From a virus, in IMG/VR virus record IMGVR_UViG_3300032288_002840, positions 1 to 45,466 of that record: a stretch of DNA of 45,466 nucleotides; one strand, 5' to 3'. Positions 1-8,848 of this stretch are shown in pieces (within the stretch, counting starts at the first letter, position 1; each line of letters starts with the position of its first letter). The notes beneath the pieces are model-generated. The model searched no databases, was not told the DNA's origin, and worked only from the letters and a program-made list of their open reading frames with translations. Position numbers and translations under genes: made by a program.

Positions 1-3000
1 AATCAATTAAAATATGACCAATTAGAAACTGGGTCAATTTACCCAATTACCGCTTCATATGCAATTAGTTCAAGCGCAGGAAGCGGTGGAGGTACATCTT
101 TAATTACCGGCAGTACATACCCAATCACAAGTAGTTGGTCAAATAATTCAATTTCAAGCAGTTACAGTTTAAATTCAACCACTTCCAGTTATAGTAATAC
201 ATCAACTAGTGCAAGTTATTCAAGAAATTCATCTACGGCTAGTTATTTAGACCCAATATCACAAAGTTTAATACCATCTACCGGATCTATATATAGTTTA
301 GGTTCACCAACAAATAAATGGAAGGATTTATATGTAAGCACAGGCAGTATTTACATCGGAGAAACAGTATTAAGTACATCTGGATCAACACTATTTGCGA
401 ATGAAAGTCCAATAGTAACATTAAATACTGCGTCTGGTCAAATTGAAATTATAGGTATTACTGCTAGTTTAAGTGCAAGTTATGCAACAAATGCCGGTTT
501 ATTAAATAGTACATCGTCTACCATATTTGCTACTACAGGCAGTAATAATTTTAGTGGAAGTCAAACAGTTCAAGGAAATATTACTGTAGTTGGCAGTTTA
601 ATTGCGCAACAATATGTAGTAAGTTCATCGGTAAGTTATTTTACTTCTTCAAATTTTGACGGAAGCACTAAATTTGGTGACACAGATTCAGATACACATC
701 AATTTACAGGATCACTTCGTTCACCTAATATTACAGGTAGTTTGTTGGGTACATCATCTTTTAGTAACAATTCTACTAGTGCAAGTTATAGTTTGACATC
801 CAGTGTTGCTTTAAATGCATTGACATCAAGTTATATAAATGTAGCAACCAATGCAGTTAGCAGCAGTTATGCAGGTACCGCTAGTGTTTCAATAAGTTCT
901 TCATTTTCCACTACTTCTAGTTATAATTTAAATAGTATTAGCAGTAGTTATAGTTTGACCGCTTCATTTGCTGCAAATGCTGGTTCTTCACTTACAACTG
1001 GATCAACATATCCAATTACATCTAGTTGGGCAAATAATGCAATATCCAGTAGTTATGCAAATGTTGCAACAACTGCTACTAGTGCTACATCTGCAACCAG
1101 TGCCAATACCGCAAACAGTGCAACAAGCGCATCTTATGCTTTAACCGCTTCGTTTGCATTGAATGCATCTAGTGGTGGAGGTGGTAGTGGAACAGTCACT
1201 GGTTCCGTAAACTATATTGCAAAATTTACATCGGGAAGTTCGGTTGGCAATAGTGTTATTTATGAAAGTGGAAGCAACATTGGTATTGGTACAACAACTC
1301 CAAACAGTAAATTAAACATCAATAGTAGTGGTTCACTTGTATCCGGTTCTGTTGTATTTAGTGTAGAGGGAACACAAGGATCTTTGTTTAGTGTAGATGA
1401 TAATCTTAGTGGTTCTTTGATGAGTGTAAACGATGTCAGCGGTTTACCAATATTAGAAGTATTTAGTGATGATAGACTTGTAGTTGGAACATATAATTCA
1501 AACGCATTGATTGTTACAGGCAGTAGAGTTGGTATTGGTACAAATGTCCCAATTGCTAAATTACAAGTAAGTGGTAGTATTAGTGGAAGTAGTTTTACAT
1601 CTAGTGTAAGTAATGGTGTTGGATTTTTAGGTACATCATCATTTTCTGTTACATCTTCATATGCATTAAGTGCTTTAACCGCATCATTTGCATTGAATGC
1701 TTCTGGTGGTGGAGGTGGAAGCGGTACAGTTACAGGTTCAACCAATTATATATCCAAATTTACATCTGGCACTTCTGTAGGAAACAGTGTTATTTATGAA
1801 ACTGGTAGTAATATTGGTATTGGCACTACGGTTCCAAATAGTAAACTAAATATCAATAGTAGCGGTTCGTTAGTTTCTGGTTCTGTTGTATTTAGTGTAG
1901 AAGGTACACAGGGATCATTATTTAGTGTTGATGACAATTTGAGTGGATCATTAATGAGTGTAAATGATGTTAGTGGATTACCGATATTGGAAGTATTTAG
2001 TGATGATAGATTGGTGGTGGGTACATATAATTCAAATGCTTTAGTTGTAACAGGTAGTAAGGTTGGTATAGGTACAAATAATCCTGTTGCTAAATTGCAA
2101 GTTAACGGAAATATTAGTGGTAGTTCGTTTACTGGTAGTGTTTTTGGTACATCTAGTTGGGCTACTAATGCATTGACCGCTTCATTTGCATCAAATGCAG
2201 GTTCGTCATTGACTACTGGTAGTACATATCCCATAACAAGTAGTTGGGCGAATAATTCTATTAGTAGTAGTTTTTCCACAACTTCTGCAACTGCTACTAG
2301 TGCAACATCTGCTACTTCAGCAACAAGTGCCTCATTTGCATCAACTGCGAGTTACAATCTAAATTCAATCAGTTCAAGTTTTGCTGTTACATCCAGTTAT
2401 AATTTAAATAGTATTAGTAGTTCATATACGTTGACGGCTTCATTTTCATTAAATGGTGGAGGTGGTGGAACAACATTAACAACAGGTAGTACTTATCCAA
2501 TTACAAGCAGTTGGAGCAACAATGCAACAACCGCATCATATGCATTGAATGCTTCCGGTGGAGGCGGTAGTATACTACAAACAGGTAGTATTGCAAATCA
2601 AACAATATTATATAATGTAACTACCAGTCAAGAAAATACAATCACAGGCTTAGACTTATCAGGAAATAAATGGGATGTCAGTGTCATAGAAGAATGGAAT
2701 AGTGCATCTGTTGTAGGCGATCAATATTATAACAGTTGTAGTTTGTTGTTGCATTTTAATGGAAGCAACGGTTCAACAGTCTTTGTTGATAATAGCCCTG
2801 TAACTAAATCTGTAACTTCAAACAATGGTGCAGCTATAAGTACTGCACAAAGTAAATTTGGAGGTGCAAGTGTTTATTTTGATGGCACCAATGATTATTT
2901 ATCAATTGCAAATAATTCCGCATTTGATTTATCTAGCGGAGATTTTACTGTTGAATTTTGGTTTAGAACTTCTACACTTAGTTTGCCATCATCGCATGCC

Positions 3001-3696
3001 GTTCTTGTAGGACAAATGTCATATACTTCGGCAGGATGGGGAATTTGGCAATATTCTAGTACGACTGTATATGTTTATATAGGAACTGGATTTGCAATCC
3101 AAACACCAAGTGTATTTACATCTACATCAACTTGGTATCATATTGCATTAGTAAAAAATGGAACAGGTGCAAATTCTCTTAAATTATATGTTGATGGAAC
3201 CGTACAAGCCCAAGGCAATTATACTCCAACATACGCATCCAGTTATCCGCTGCTTATAGGTGGAATTACAACTGCAACAGGATGGAATAATGATTTCTAT
3301 TCAAATGGGTATATTGACGAATTAAGAATAACAAAAGGTATTGCAAGATATACAGGCAGTTTTACACCATCAACATCCGAATTTCCAAATAATATTGATT
3401 CGTCACAATTGCAAACAAAATATATTGGTTTAGTTGGCGGTTTGAATGATTCAACTGTAGATTATGGTATTGAAAAACTAAGTGACAGTTCACTAAAGAT
3501 AAGAAAGATGACAGTAAGTGGTACGCCTGTTAGCGGTTCACCGACTTTAAGCGCATCAGTTGATAGGGTATATGTCAATGTAATAAATTATAAAGAAGTA
3601 CAGACTACTGCACAATCTGCAAGTTATGCTGTATCATCCAGTTATGTTATAAATGTTCCTTCTGGAGAATCATTTCATCCATTTTTGTTGGGGTAA
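1..3696 (+). CDS. Giant repetitive tail fibre / adhesin with LamG domain, 5' end outside window
   Basis: The frame is open without a stop from base 1 to the TAA at 3694-3696, at least 1231 codons, so the true start lies left of the window. A TTG at 742 is only an internal Leu codon. The protein is Ser/Thr/Ala-rich with dozens of short SSSY.L.ASF-type repeats, glycine-rich spacers, and two copies of a module containing GIGT..P..KL.(I/V), a motif common in trimeric tail fibres. An earlier part (about residues 215-245) has the fibre-like stretch FDGSTKFGDTDSDTHQF. Around residues 910-1125 is a LamG/concanavalin-A-like domain (LLLHFNGSNGS near its start, FDGTNDYLSI later), likely sugar binding. 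The most likely role is a distal or side tail fibre contacting the host surface. It is followed closely by other adhesion genes. The domain calls come from motif recognition only. Confidence 0.85.
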   Translation, partial: NQLKYDQLETGSIYPITASYAISSSAGSGGGTSLITGSTYPITSSWSNNSISSSYSLNSTTSSYSNTSTSASYSRNSSTASYLDPISQSLIPSTGSIYSLGSPTNKWKDLYVSTGSIYIGETVLSTSGSTLFANESPIVTLNTASGQIEIIGITASLSASYATNAGLLNSTSSTIFATTGSNNFSGSQTVQGNITVVGSLIAQQYVVSSSVSYFTSSNFDGSTKFGDTDSDTHQFTGSLRSPNITGSLLGTSSFSNNSTSASYSLTSSVALNALTSSYINVATNAVSSSYAGTASVSISSSFSTTSSYNLNSISSSYSLTASFAANAGSSLTTGSTYPITSSWANNAISSSYANVATTATSATSATSANTANSATSASYALTASFALNASSGGGGSGTVTGSVNYIAKFTSGSSVGNSVIYESGSNIGIGTTTPNSKLNINSSGSLVSGSVVFSVEGTQGSLFSVDDNLSGSLMSVNDVSGLPILEVFSDDRLVVGTYNSNALIVTGSRVGIGTNVPIAKLQVSGSISGSSFTSSVSNGVGFLGTSSFSVTSSYALSALTASFALNASGGGGGSGTVTGSTNYISKFTSGTSVGNSVIYETGSNIGIGTTVPNSKLNINSSGSLVSGSVVFSVEGTQGSLFSVDDNLSGSLMSVNDVSGLPILEVFSDDRLVVGTYNSNALVVTGSKVGIGTNNPVAKLQVNGNISGSSFTGSVFGTSSWATNALTASFASNAGSSLTTGSTYPITSSWANNSISSSFSTTSATATSATSATSATSASFASTASYNLNSISSSFAVTSSYNLNSISSSYTLTASFSLNGGGGGTTLTTGSTYPITSSWSNNATTASYALNASGGGGSILQTGSIANQTILYNVTTSQENTITGLDLSGNKWDVSVIEEWNSASVVGDQYYNSCSLLLHFNGSNGSTVFVDNSPVTKSVTSNNGAAISTAQSKFGGASVYFDGTNDYLSIANNSAFDLSSGDFTVEFWFRTSTLSLPSSHAVLVGQMSYTSAGWGIWQYSSTTVYVYIGTGFAIQTPSVFTSTSTWYHIALVKNGTGANSLKLYVDGTVQAQGNYTPTYASSYPLLIGGITTATGWNNDFYSNGYIDELRITKGIARYTGSFTPSTSEFPNNIDSSQLQTKYIGLVGGLNDSTVDYGIEKLSDSSLKIRKMTVSGTPVSGSPTLSASVDRVYVNVINYKEVQTTAQSASYAVSSSYVINVPSGESFHPFLLG
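1171..2135 (+). repeat. Tandem in-gene duplication of a fibre module (534-nt period)
   Basis: Two copies (about 1171-1600 and 1705-2135) encode nearly the same ~140 residues, from the Gly/Ser linker through NSVIYE, KLNINSSGSLVSGSVVFSVE, DDRLVVGTYNSNAL and AKLQV. The shared NSVIYE codons begin at 1249 and 1783. The DNA copies differ at many third positions while the protein is almost unchanged. Confidence 0.85.
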
Positions 3697-3723
3697 ATCA
3701 AAATTTAAAAATATATATAGAAT

Positions 3724-4053
3724 ATGGCAACATCATATAAAATTTTAGGACAATCAAATCCTGCTTTAACATCCAGTACCGATTTATATACAGTACCTGC
3801 TGCAACATCCGCAGTATGTTCAACACTAAATATAGCCAATTTAGCCGCAACAAATGGTACATTCAGAATCGCAGTGTTATCATCAGGTTCATCACTTCAA
3901 GCTAAAAGTTATTTGGCATATGATACTGTTGTACCTGCAAACGATAGTATAGCATTAACAATCGGTATGACACTTGGACAATATGATAAAGTTCAAGTTT
4001 ACGCATCATCCATTAGCCAATCATTTAACCTATTCGGCACAGAAATAAGTTAA
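3724..4053 (+). CDS. Small virion structural protein (fibre region), function unknown
   Basis: A 109-residue protein, rich in Ser/Thr/Ala, without Cys, signal peptide or membrane segment. Sequences such as YKILGQSNPAL, DLYTVPAATSAV and YLAYDTVVPANDSIALTIGMTLG have the look of the short beta-rich phage proteins that sit beside tail fibre genes. It lies 27 nt after the giant fibre and 1 nt before the glycine-rich fibre gene, so all three are probably co-transcribed. It may be a fibre-associated capping, connector or decoration protein. I recognise the style but not a named family. Confidence 0.7.
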   Translation: MATSYKILGQSNPALTSSTDLYTVPAATSAVCSTLNIANLAATNGTFRIAVLSSGSSLQAKSYLAYDTVVPANDSIALTIGMTLGQYDKVQVYASSISQSFNLFGTEIS

Positions 4054-4054
4054 T

Positions 4055-4981
4055 ATGAATATTAAAACTTTAAGTACTTCCAGATATAATTCAACAAATA
4101 ATGGGATATCAGTTGCTGTTGAATATTTAGTCGTTGCCGGTGGCGGTGGCGGTGGCGGTGCATCAACGCAAAACGGTTATACCGGCGGCGGCGGTGGCGG
4201 TGCCGGTGGTATGCTTACAGGTAGTGGTTTAACACTATCTCTGAATACACCGTATACTGTTACAGTTGGTGCTGGAGGTAATGCCGGCGGAACGAATGAA
4301 TCCGGATTAAATGGTAGCAATTCAGTGTTTCATACTAATACTGCTATAGGCGGTGGTGGGGGTGCTATAGGCGGTGGTGGTGTGATAGGGTCAAGTGGCG
4401 GATCAGGTGGTGGTTCAGGATATCGTACTACAAGTGCCGGCGCCGGCACTGCAGGTCAAGGTAATAGCGGCAGTAGTGCTAATTGTAGTGGTTGTGAAAA
4501 TGGATCGGGCGGTGGCGGTGGAGCCGGTGCAGTTGGCGGAGCCGGTGGAGTAGGTACCTACCAAGGTGGAAATGGTGGCATAGGATTACAATCCAGTATT
4601 ACTGGGTCCGCAACATACTATGCGGGTGGCGGCGCTGCAGGCGGTTTAGGAGTCGGAGCAACTGTTGCTATTGGAGGTACCGGCGGCTTAGGCGGCGGTG
4701 GTGACGGCGGCGGCAAAAATGGTGTTTATACCGCACCGAGCGGCAATGCTACTGCTGGCGTAACTAATACAGGTGGTGGTGGTGGTGGTGGGGCAAGAAA
4801 CGAAAGCCCCAATACACCAGCAGCAGCTGCGTCGGGTGGATCAGGAATAGTTATTATAAAAATACCAGATTTAAGAACTGCATCCTTTAGTGTTGGTTTA
4901 ACAAGTTTATTGTCAACATCCGTATCAGGATATAAAATATATACCATAACAGCAGGCACAGGAACAGTAACCTTTACATAA
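4055..4981 (+). CDS. Glycine-rich tail fibre / adhesin protein
   Basis: This 308-residue protein opens with a short Ser/Thr N-terminus, then VEYLVVAGGGGGGG, long Gly-rich islands up to about residue 265, and closes the domain with GGSGIVIIKIPDL. That frame (LVVAGGGGGG ... GSGIVIIK) is typical of phage glycine-rich fibre domains, and polyglycine islands are known in T4-like receptor-binding adhesins. A C-terminal beta-like segment follows. The gene is a local GC island because of GGC/GGT codons. It is packed 1 nt after the upstream gene. Probable role: receptor-binding tip or fibre shaft. Confidence 0.75.
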   Translation: MNIKTLSTSRYNSTNNGISVAVEYLVVAGGGGGGGASTQNGYTGGGGGGAGGMLTGSGLTLSLNTPYTVTVGAGGNAGGTNESGLNGSNSVFHTNTAIGGGGGAIGGGGVIGSSGGSGGGSGYRTTSAGAGTAGQGNSGSSANCSGCENGSGGGGGAGAVGGAGGVGTYQGGNGGIGLQSSITGSATYYAGGGAAGGLGVGATVAIGGTGGLGGGGDGGGKNGVYTAPSGNATAGVTNTGGGGGGGARNESPNTPAAAASGGSGIVIIKIPDLRTASFSVGLTSLLSTSVSGYKIYTITAGTGTVTFT

Positions 4982-4996
4982 TAAAAAATAAATAAT

Positions 4997-5362
4997 ATGG
5001 CACATTACGCATTTTTAAATGAAAACTATATAGTTACAGAAGTTATTGTTGGTAAAGACGAAAGTAATTTTGACTGGGAAAGATATTATGGGGATGTTCG
5101 TGGACAATTGTGTAAACGCACTAGTTATAATACAATAGGTGGCGTACATAAAAATGGAGGAATTTCTTTTCGTAAAAATTACGCTGGTTTAGGATTTACT
5201 TACGATCCAATTAGAGACGCTTTCATACCACCAAAACCATATCCAAGTTGGATTTTAGACGAACAATCTTGTTTATGGAATCCTCCACTTTCACATCCAA
5301 ATGATGGACAAATATATATTTGGAACGAAGATACAAAATCTTGGGTTTTATCAAATAAATAA
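4997..5362 (+). CDS. Conserved phage virion-associated protein (SYNT.GGVH / PPKP.PSW type)
   Basis: 121 residues beginning MAHYAFLNENYIVTEVIVG and carrying TSYNTIGGVHKNGG, RKNYAGLGFTYD, DAFIPPKPYPSWILDE and W...L.HP. I recognise this combination as a small protein frequent in marine T4-like phages next to tail fibre genes. Its biochemical role is unknown to me. The start is an ATG 15 nt after the previous stop, with an A-rich leader and no Shine-Dalgarno sequence. It belongs to the fibre/LamG gene block and ends 3 nt before the first LamG paralogue. Confidence 0.7.
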   Translation: MAHYAFLNENYIVTEVIVGKDESNFDWERYYGDVRGQLCKRTSYNTIGGVHKNGGISFRKNYAGLGFTYDPIRDAFIPPKPYPSWILDEQSCLWNPPLSHPNDGQIYIWNEDTKSWVLSNK

Positions 5363-5365
5363 TTT

Positions 5366-6046
5366 ATGTTTTACGGTCCAAAAATAATAACAAATGGTTT
5401 GGTGTTGTATTTAGATGCTGCTAATAGAAATAGTTATCCTGGTTCAGGTACAACATGGACAGATTTAAGCGGCAATGGTAATAATAGTACATTAACCAAT
5501 GGTCCTACATTTAATAATTCTAATATGGGTGGCATTGTGTTTGACGGTGTAGATGATTATGTAAATTTCTATGCACCAAATTTAAATAATATCGCAGTTA
5601 TTGAAATGTGGGCAAAAATAACAAGTGGATATACTAATAAAATGATGTTTGGTTGGTTACAATATGATATTTATTGTAATTTTGGTAATATGGGGTATAA
5701 TACATATAATGCTGGCGATGTTTATGGCATTAGCGAATCGACAGTAACAAATTTACAATTGGTAAATAATTGGAAACACTATGTTTTTGAAATGCGAAGT
5801 GATGTTGCTTATACAAATAATAAAATTTATATTAACGGCGTTTCTCAAACTTTATCACAACAAATTGGTTCAGAAAATAGTGCAAATAGAAATTTTAATA
5901 GTGGCAATGGTAGAATCGCATCATCCAGAAATGATTTATATCCTATGCCTATGACATGTGGTTTATTTAAAGTTTATAATAGAGCATTAAGTGATTCTGA
6001 AATACTTCAAAACTATAATGCTACAAAAAGTAGATTTGGTATATAA
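5366..6046 (+). CDS. LamG/concanavalin-A-like virion protein, tandem paralogue 1
   Basis: 226 residues. It opens with GPKIITNGLVLYLDAANRNS, then GSGTTWTDLSGNGNN..LTNGPTFN and FDGVDDYVNF, followed by a beta-rich LamG/ConA-like jelly roll and an end in FKVYNRAL...EILQNYNATKSRFGI. LamG_3-type domains bind glycans, so a virion-surface or receptor-binding role is likely. The next two genes are clear paralogues with the same head and tail signatures and variable middles. Gene spacing is 3-11 nt, which points to one transcript. Confidence 0.8.
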   Translation: MFYGPKIITNGLVLYLDAANRNSYPGSGTTWTDLSGNGNNSTLTNGPTFNNSNMGGIVFDGVDDYVNFYAPNLNNIAVIEMWAKITSGYTNKMMFGWLQYDIYCNFGNMGYNTYNAGDVYGISESTVTNLQLVNNWKHYVFEMRSDVAYTNNKIYINGVSQTLSQQIGSENSANRNFNSGNGRIASSRNDLYPMPMTCGLFKVYNRALSDSEILQNYNATKSRFGI

Positions 6047-6057
6047 TTATAAAATAT

Positions 6058-6759
6058 ATGTCAGGAAAAATTGGACCAGATATAAATGAAAATGGATTGG
6101 TGTTATCCTTAGATGCTGCGAATTATAAAAGTTATACTGGATCTGGTACTACTTGGAGAGATTTAAGTGGCAACAGTAATAACGGCACATTAACCAATGG
6201 TCCTACATTTAACGCAGCAAATATGGGCGCTATAGTATTTGATGGCACCGATGATAAAGTTACTATATCAATGAATTCATCTTTCATTTATGGAGTTTCA
6301 CCATTTTCTTTAAATGCATGGATTTATGTTTTAGGTAATCAATCACAATTTAGTGCTGGTTTTATTTGGACACAAACGATTTCAGGACGAAATTATTTCA
6401 CGATGGGATATCATAATAGTAATTATATGTTTTTTACATATGGGGATGGTGGTGGTACATCAGTATTCACAGATGCAGGTACTGTGTCTCAAAATACTTG
6501 GATAAATGTATGTTATAGTAGATTAGGAACCGGCAGCAATCAATTTTTAATATACATAAACGGTGTACAAAAAGTATCCGGAACTGTTTCTTATGATTTT
6601 AACAATGATTCGTATACACCAACTATAGGACAGTATTCACACAATGGTTTGCCTTTTTACGGAAAAATAGCAAACCTTTCTTTTTATAAGTCTAGAGGTT
6701 TAACCGCATCAGAAGTATTGCAAAACTATAATGCTGTTAAAAGTAGATTTGGGTTATAA
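6058..6759 (+). CDS. LamG/concanavalin-A-like virion protein, tandem paralogue 2
   Basis: 233 residues with the same frame as its neighbours: GLVLSLDAANYKSYTGSGTTW, LSGNSNNGTLTNGPTFN, FDGTDDKVTI, and the tail LQNYNAVKSRFGL. The central part (about residues 75-200) differs strongly from paralogues 1 and 3, as expected if the binding face diversifies while the shell is conserved. The 11-nt leader (TATAAT..AAAATAT before ATG) is nearly the same as that of paralogue 3, supporting origin by tandem duplication. Probable glycan-binding virion component. Confidence 0.8.
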   Translation: MSGKIGPDINENGLVLSLDAANYKSYTGSGTTWRDLSGNSNNGTLTNGPTFNAANMGAIVFDGTDDKVTISMNSSFIYGVSPFSLNAWIYVLGNQSQFSAGFIWTQTISGRNYFTMGYHNSNYMFFTYGDGGGTSVFTDAGTVSQNTWINVCYSRLGTGSNQFLIYINGVQKVSGTVSYDFNNDSYTPTIGQYSHNGLPFYGKIANLSFYKSRGLTASEVLQNYNAVKSRFGL

Positions 6760-6768
6760 TTATAAGAT

Positions 6769-7437
6769 ATGTCATTATCCAGAGGACCAAAAATTATATC
6801 AAACGGATTAGTATTATATTTGGATGCGGCTAATAATAAAAGTTATCCAAGAACAGGAACTACTTGGTATGATTTAAGTGGAAATAATAATAATGGTACA
6901 TTAACCAATGGACCTACTTTTAATAGTGCAAACGGCGGTAGTATTGTATATGATGGCGCAGATGATTCTGTAAATTTAAGTTTGGTATCATCAAATGTAA
7001 ATAATGTTACAACCGAAGTCTGGTTCAAAGCAAATACATTACCTGGTGATAGAGGATTATTTTTAAATGGTGACGGAGGTGGTAGTGGATATGGATTACA
7101 ATTTGGTGCATGTGGAGCTTCAGGAACTACACTTTATGTATTTTTTGGAGGACTAAACTGTAATGTTGTATCTTATAGTGGATTAGTTATAAATACTTGG
7201 TATCAAGCAGTATATACAAGAACAACAACACCAAGTACATCAAATATATTGTATATTAATGGTGTATCTGTAAGTACGAATACATCTGCAAATCCAAACA
7301 GTCCTGGCGGAAGTACACTTGTAGGACATTCAGCATATAATGGATACATTTCACTTGTTAGACATTATAATAGAACATTAAGCGCATCAGAAATATTGCA
7401 AAACTATAATATTACAAGAAAAAGGTACGGATTATAG
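6769..7437 (+). CDS. LamG/concanavalin-A-like virion protein, tandem paralogue 3
   Basis: 222 residues. Signatures: RGPKIISNGLVLYLDAANNKS at the N-terminus, LSGNNNNGTLTNGPTFNS, YDGADDSVNL and a final LQNYNITRKRYGL. It is the third member of the LamG array, and its N-terminus is closest to paralogue 1. It ends the adhesion block; the next gene (a HAD phosphatase) is preceded by a TATTTATT box, which may restart transcription. Expected role: surface lectin-like protein of the tail or capsid. Confidence 0.8.
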   Translation: MSLSRGPKIISNGLVLYLDAANNKSYPRTGTTWYDLSGNNNNGTLTNGPTFNSANGGSIVYDGADDSVNLSLVSSNVNNVTTEVWFKANTLPGDRGLFLNGDGGGSGYGLQFGACGASGTTLYVFFGGLNCNVVSYSGLVINTWYQAVYTRTTTPSTSNILYINGVSVSTNTSANPNSPGGSTLVGHSAYNGYISLVRHYNRTLSASEILQNYNITRKRYGL

Positions 7438-7450
7438 TATTTTTTATTAC

Positions 7451-7458
7451 TATTTATT
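7451..7458 (+). promoter_or_regulatory. TATTTATT variant of the phage late-type box
   Basis: TATTTATT lies 7 nt before the ATG at 7466. It is a one-base variant of the TATTTATA box seen before other virion-type genes in this window. Promoter function is inferred only from recurrence and position. Confidence 0.4.
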
Positions 7459-7465
7459 ATATCGT

Positions 7466-8068
7466 ATGATAAAATTAAAGTCTATAGTAAAAGAAATCTT
7501 TGACGCAAATTTATTGGAAAATAATGTTGAAATAACAATATATTGCGACATGGACGGAGTACTATGTGACTTTGAAAAACAATTTGAAAAGTTAACAAAT
7601 ACACCACCAAAAGAATTTGAAGCATCCAATGGAACAAAAGAATTTTGGAATGTAATTTTACAAGAAGGCGAAAAATTCTGGTCAACAATGGATACAATGC
7701 CAGAATTTGATTATTTTAAAACAGAATTAACCACTATTGCAACAGATGGTAGATTCAAATTAAAGTTTTTAACCAGTACAAGTGCTGGTCAAATATTGAG
7801 AAATTATCCCCGTCAAGAAGCGGTAGATTATATTAAAAATATAGAATCAGGTAAAAGAATGTGGTTAAGAACACATTGGTCTGGTCCAATTTCTATAATA
7901 TTCAGCGATTCTGGCAAAAGCAAAGCCAAATACGCAACTCCAAACAGTATTCTAATAGACGATTTATCTCCTAATATTGAAGCGTTTATTGCTTCTGGAG
8001 GTAATGGTATCATTTTCACAGACGCACATCAAGCCATAGATGAACTTAAGGCTAAAATAAAAATATGA
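7466..8068 (+). CDS. HAD-superfamily hydrolase, 5'(3')-deoxyribonucleotidase-like
   Basis: 200 residues. HAD motif I is YCDMDGVLCDFE near residue 28 (nucleophile and acid/base Asp), motif II is probably LTSTSAG near residue 110, and the late acidic motif is ILIDD near residue 165. The short cap and the DMDGVL motif fit 5'-nucleotidase/NT5C-like phosphatases, which remove phosphate from nucleotides. The first 20 residues (MIKLKSIVKEIF) form an extra amphipathic helix of a kind also seen in other proteins here. Its stop overlaps the next ATG (ATGA), so it is translationally coupled to the nucleotidyltransferase. The substrate is not readable from the sequence. Confidence 0.75.
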   Translation: MIKLKSIVKEIFDANLLENNVEITIYCDMDGVLCDFEKQFEKLTNTPPKEFEASNGTKEFWNVILQEGEKFWSTMDTMPEFDYFKTELTTIATDGRFKLKFLTSTSAGQILRNYPRQEAVDYIKNIESGKRMWLRTHWSGPISIIFSDSGKSKAKYATPNSILIDDLSPNIEAFIASGGNGIIFTDAHQAIDELKAKIKI

Positions 8069-8745
8069 AGGTAAGAATCTATAACGATACATTGAATCCT
8101 AATATCTGGGATAATTTAAAATTAAAAGCGGAAATTAAAGAAAAACTATTGCAAATAGGCAAAGATTTCTATGCGGATACAGAAACCGATGCGCCTTTGA
8201 AAGATGTATTGTTTGTAGGTAGTTTGGCAAATTATAATTGGTCAGATACAAGTGACTTTGATGTCCATGTAGTAATAGATTTCAAAGATGTTGATGAAAA
8301 TGTAGAGCTTGTTGAAAAATTAGTTAATGCTCTTAAATCAAAGTGGAATGATGAACATGATATACATCTTAAAGGACACAATGTTGAAGTTTATATTCAA
8401 GATGTAACTAAAGAAAATAGATCTACCGGAGTATATTCATTGATGCAAGATAAATGGTTAAGTGAACCGCAAAAAGAAAATATTGAAATTGATAAAGAAA
8501 AAATTCAAGAAAAATATAATGATTTTGTCAGAAAAATTAATTCTGCGCTTAAATCGCAAGATATTGATAAGCTTAAATCAATAATCAAAGATGTTTATGA
8601 TATGCGCCAAGCAGGTTTAGATAAATCAGGAGAATTAAGCACAGAAAATTTAGTATTTAAGATTTTGCGCAACAGGAATTATATAGAAAAACTAAAACAG
8701 GAAATTATAAACCTGTACGATAAAAAACAAAGTTTAAACAATTAA
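8065..8745 (+). CDS. Nucleotidyltransferase-fold protein (MNT-like)
   Basis: 226 residues. The catalytic signature of the polymerase-beta-like nucleotidyltransferase superfamily is at about residues 50-72: FVGSLANYNWSDTSDFDVHV, that is, GS followed by a D-x-D pair. A further Asp-rich strand follows (VVIDFKDVDE), and EVYIQD near residue 112 could supply the third acidic residue. The C-terminal ~100 residues are helical and lysine-rich. Such enzymes transfer a nucleotide to protein, RNA or a small molecule; the target is unknown. It overlaps the HAD gene by 4 nt (ATGA), so the two may act on the same pathway. Confidence 0.7.
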   Translation: MKVRIYNDTLNPNIWDNLKLKAEIKEKLLQIGKDFYADTETDAPLKDVLFVGSLANYNWSDTSDFDVHVVIDFKDVDENVELVEKLVNALKSKWNDEHDIHLKGHNVEVYIQDVTKENRSTGVYSLMQDKWLSEPQKENIEIDKEKIQEKYNDFVRKINSALKSQDIDKLKSIIKDVYDMRQAGLDKSGELSTENLVFKILRNRNYIEKLKQEIINLYDKKQSLNN

Positions 8746-8773
8746 AAGCGCATCAAGCGCAATGCGTAATCAA

Positions 8774-8801
8774 ATTATACAAATAATTCAAAAATTGTCA
8801 A
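8774..8801 (-). promoter_or_regulatory. Consensus-like sigma-70 promoter facing left
   Basis: Read on the minus strand, TTGACA (8801-8796) and TATAAT (8779-8774) are both perfect hexamers 16 nt apart. It would transcribe leftward, antisense to the nucleotidyltransferase and HAD genes, where no minus-strand gene is credible. It sits in the 103-nt gap before the tail tube gene; the rest of that gap holds a short GCGC-rich inverted repeat just after 8745. Confidence 0.4.
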
Positions 8802-8821
8802 CATATTTTAATTTATTATTA

Positions 8822-8829
8822 TATTTATA
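8822..8829 (+). promoter_or_regulatory. TATTTATA late-type box before the tail tube gene
   Basis: TATTTATA lies 19 nt before the tail tube ATG, the longest spacing in the set. Here a weak purine-rich AAAGGAA stretch lies between box and start, allowing a short leader with some ribosome binding. Confidence 0.5.
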
Positions 8830-8848
8830 ACTAAAGGAATAAACAATT

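Noticed and set aside
742-744. TTG at 742 as the start of the tail fibre gene
   Set aside because: The same frame is open back to base 1 with fibre-like sequence, so 742 is an internal Leu codon.
1260-2279. Two 161-codon open frames on the minus strand (1260-1745 and 1794-2279)
   Set aside because: They are mirror readings of the duplicated fibre module; their equal length simply reflects the sense duplication.
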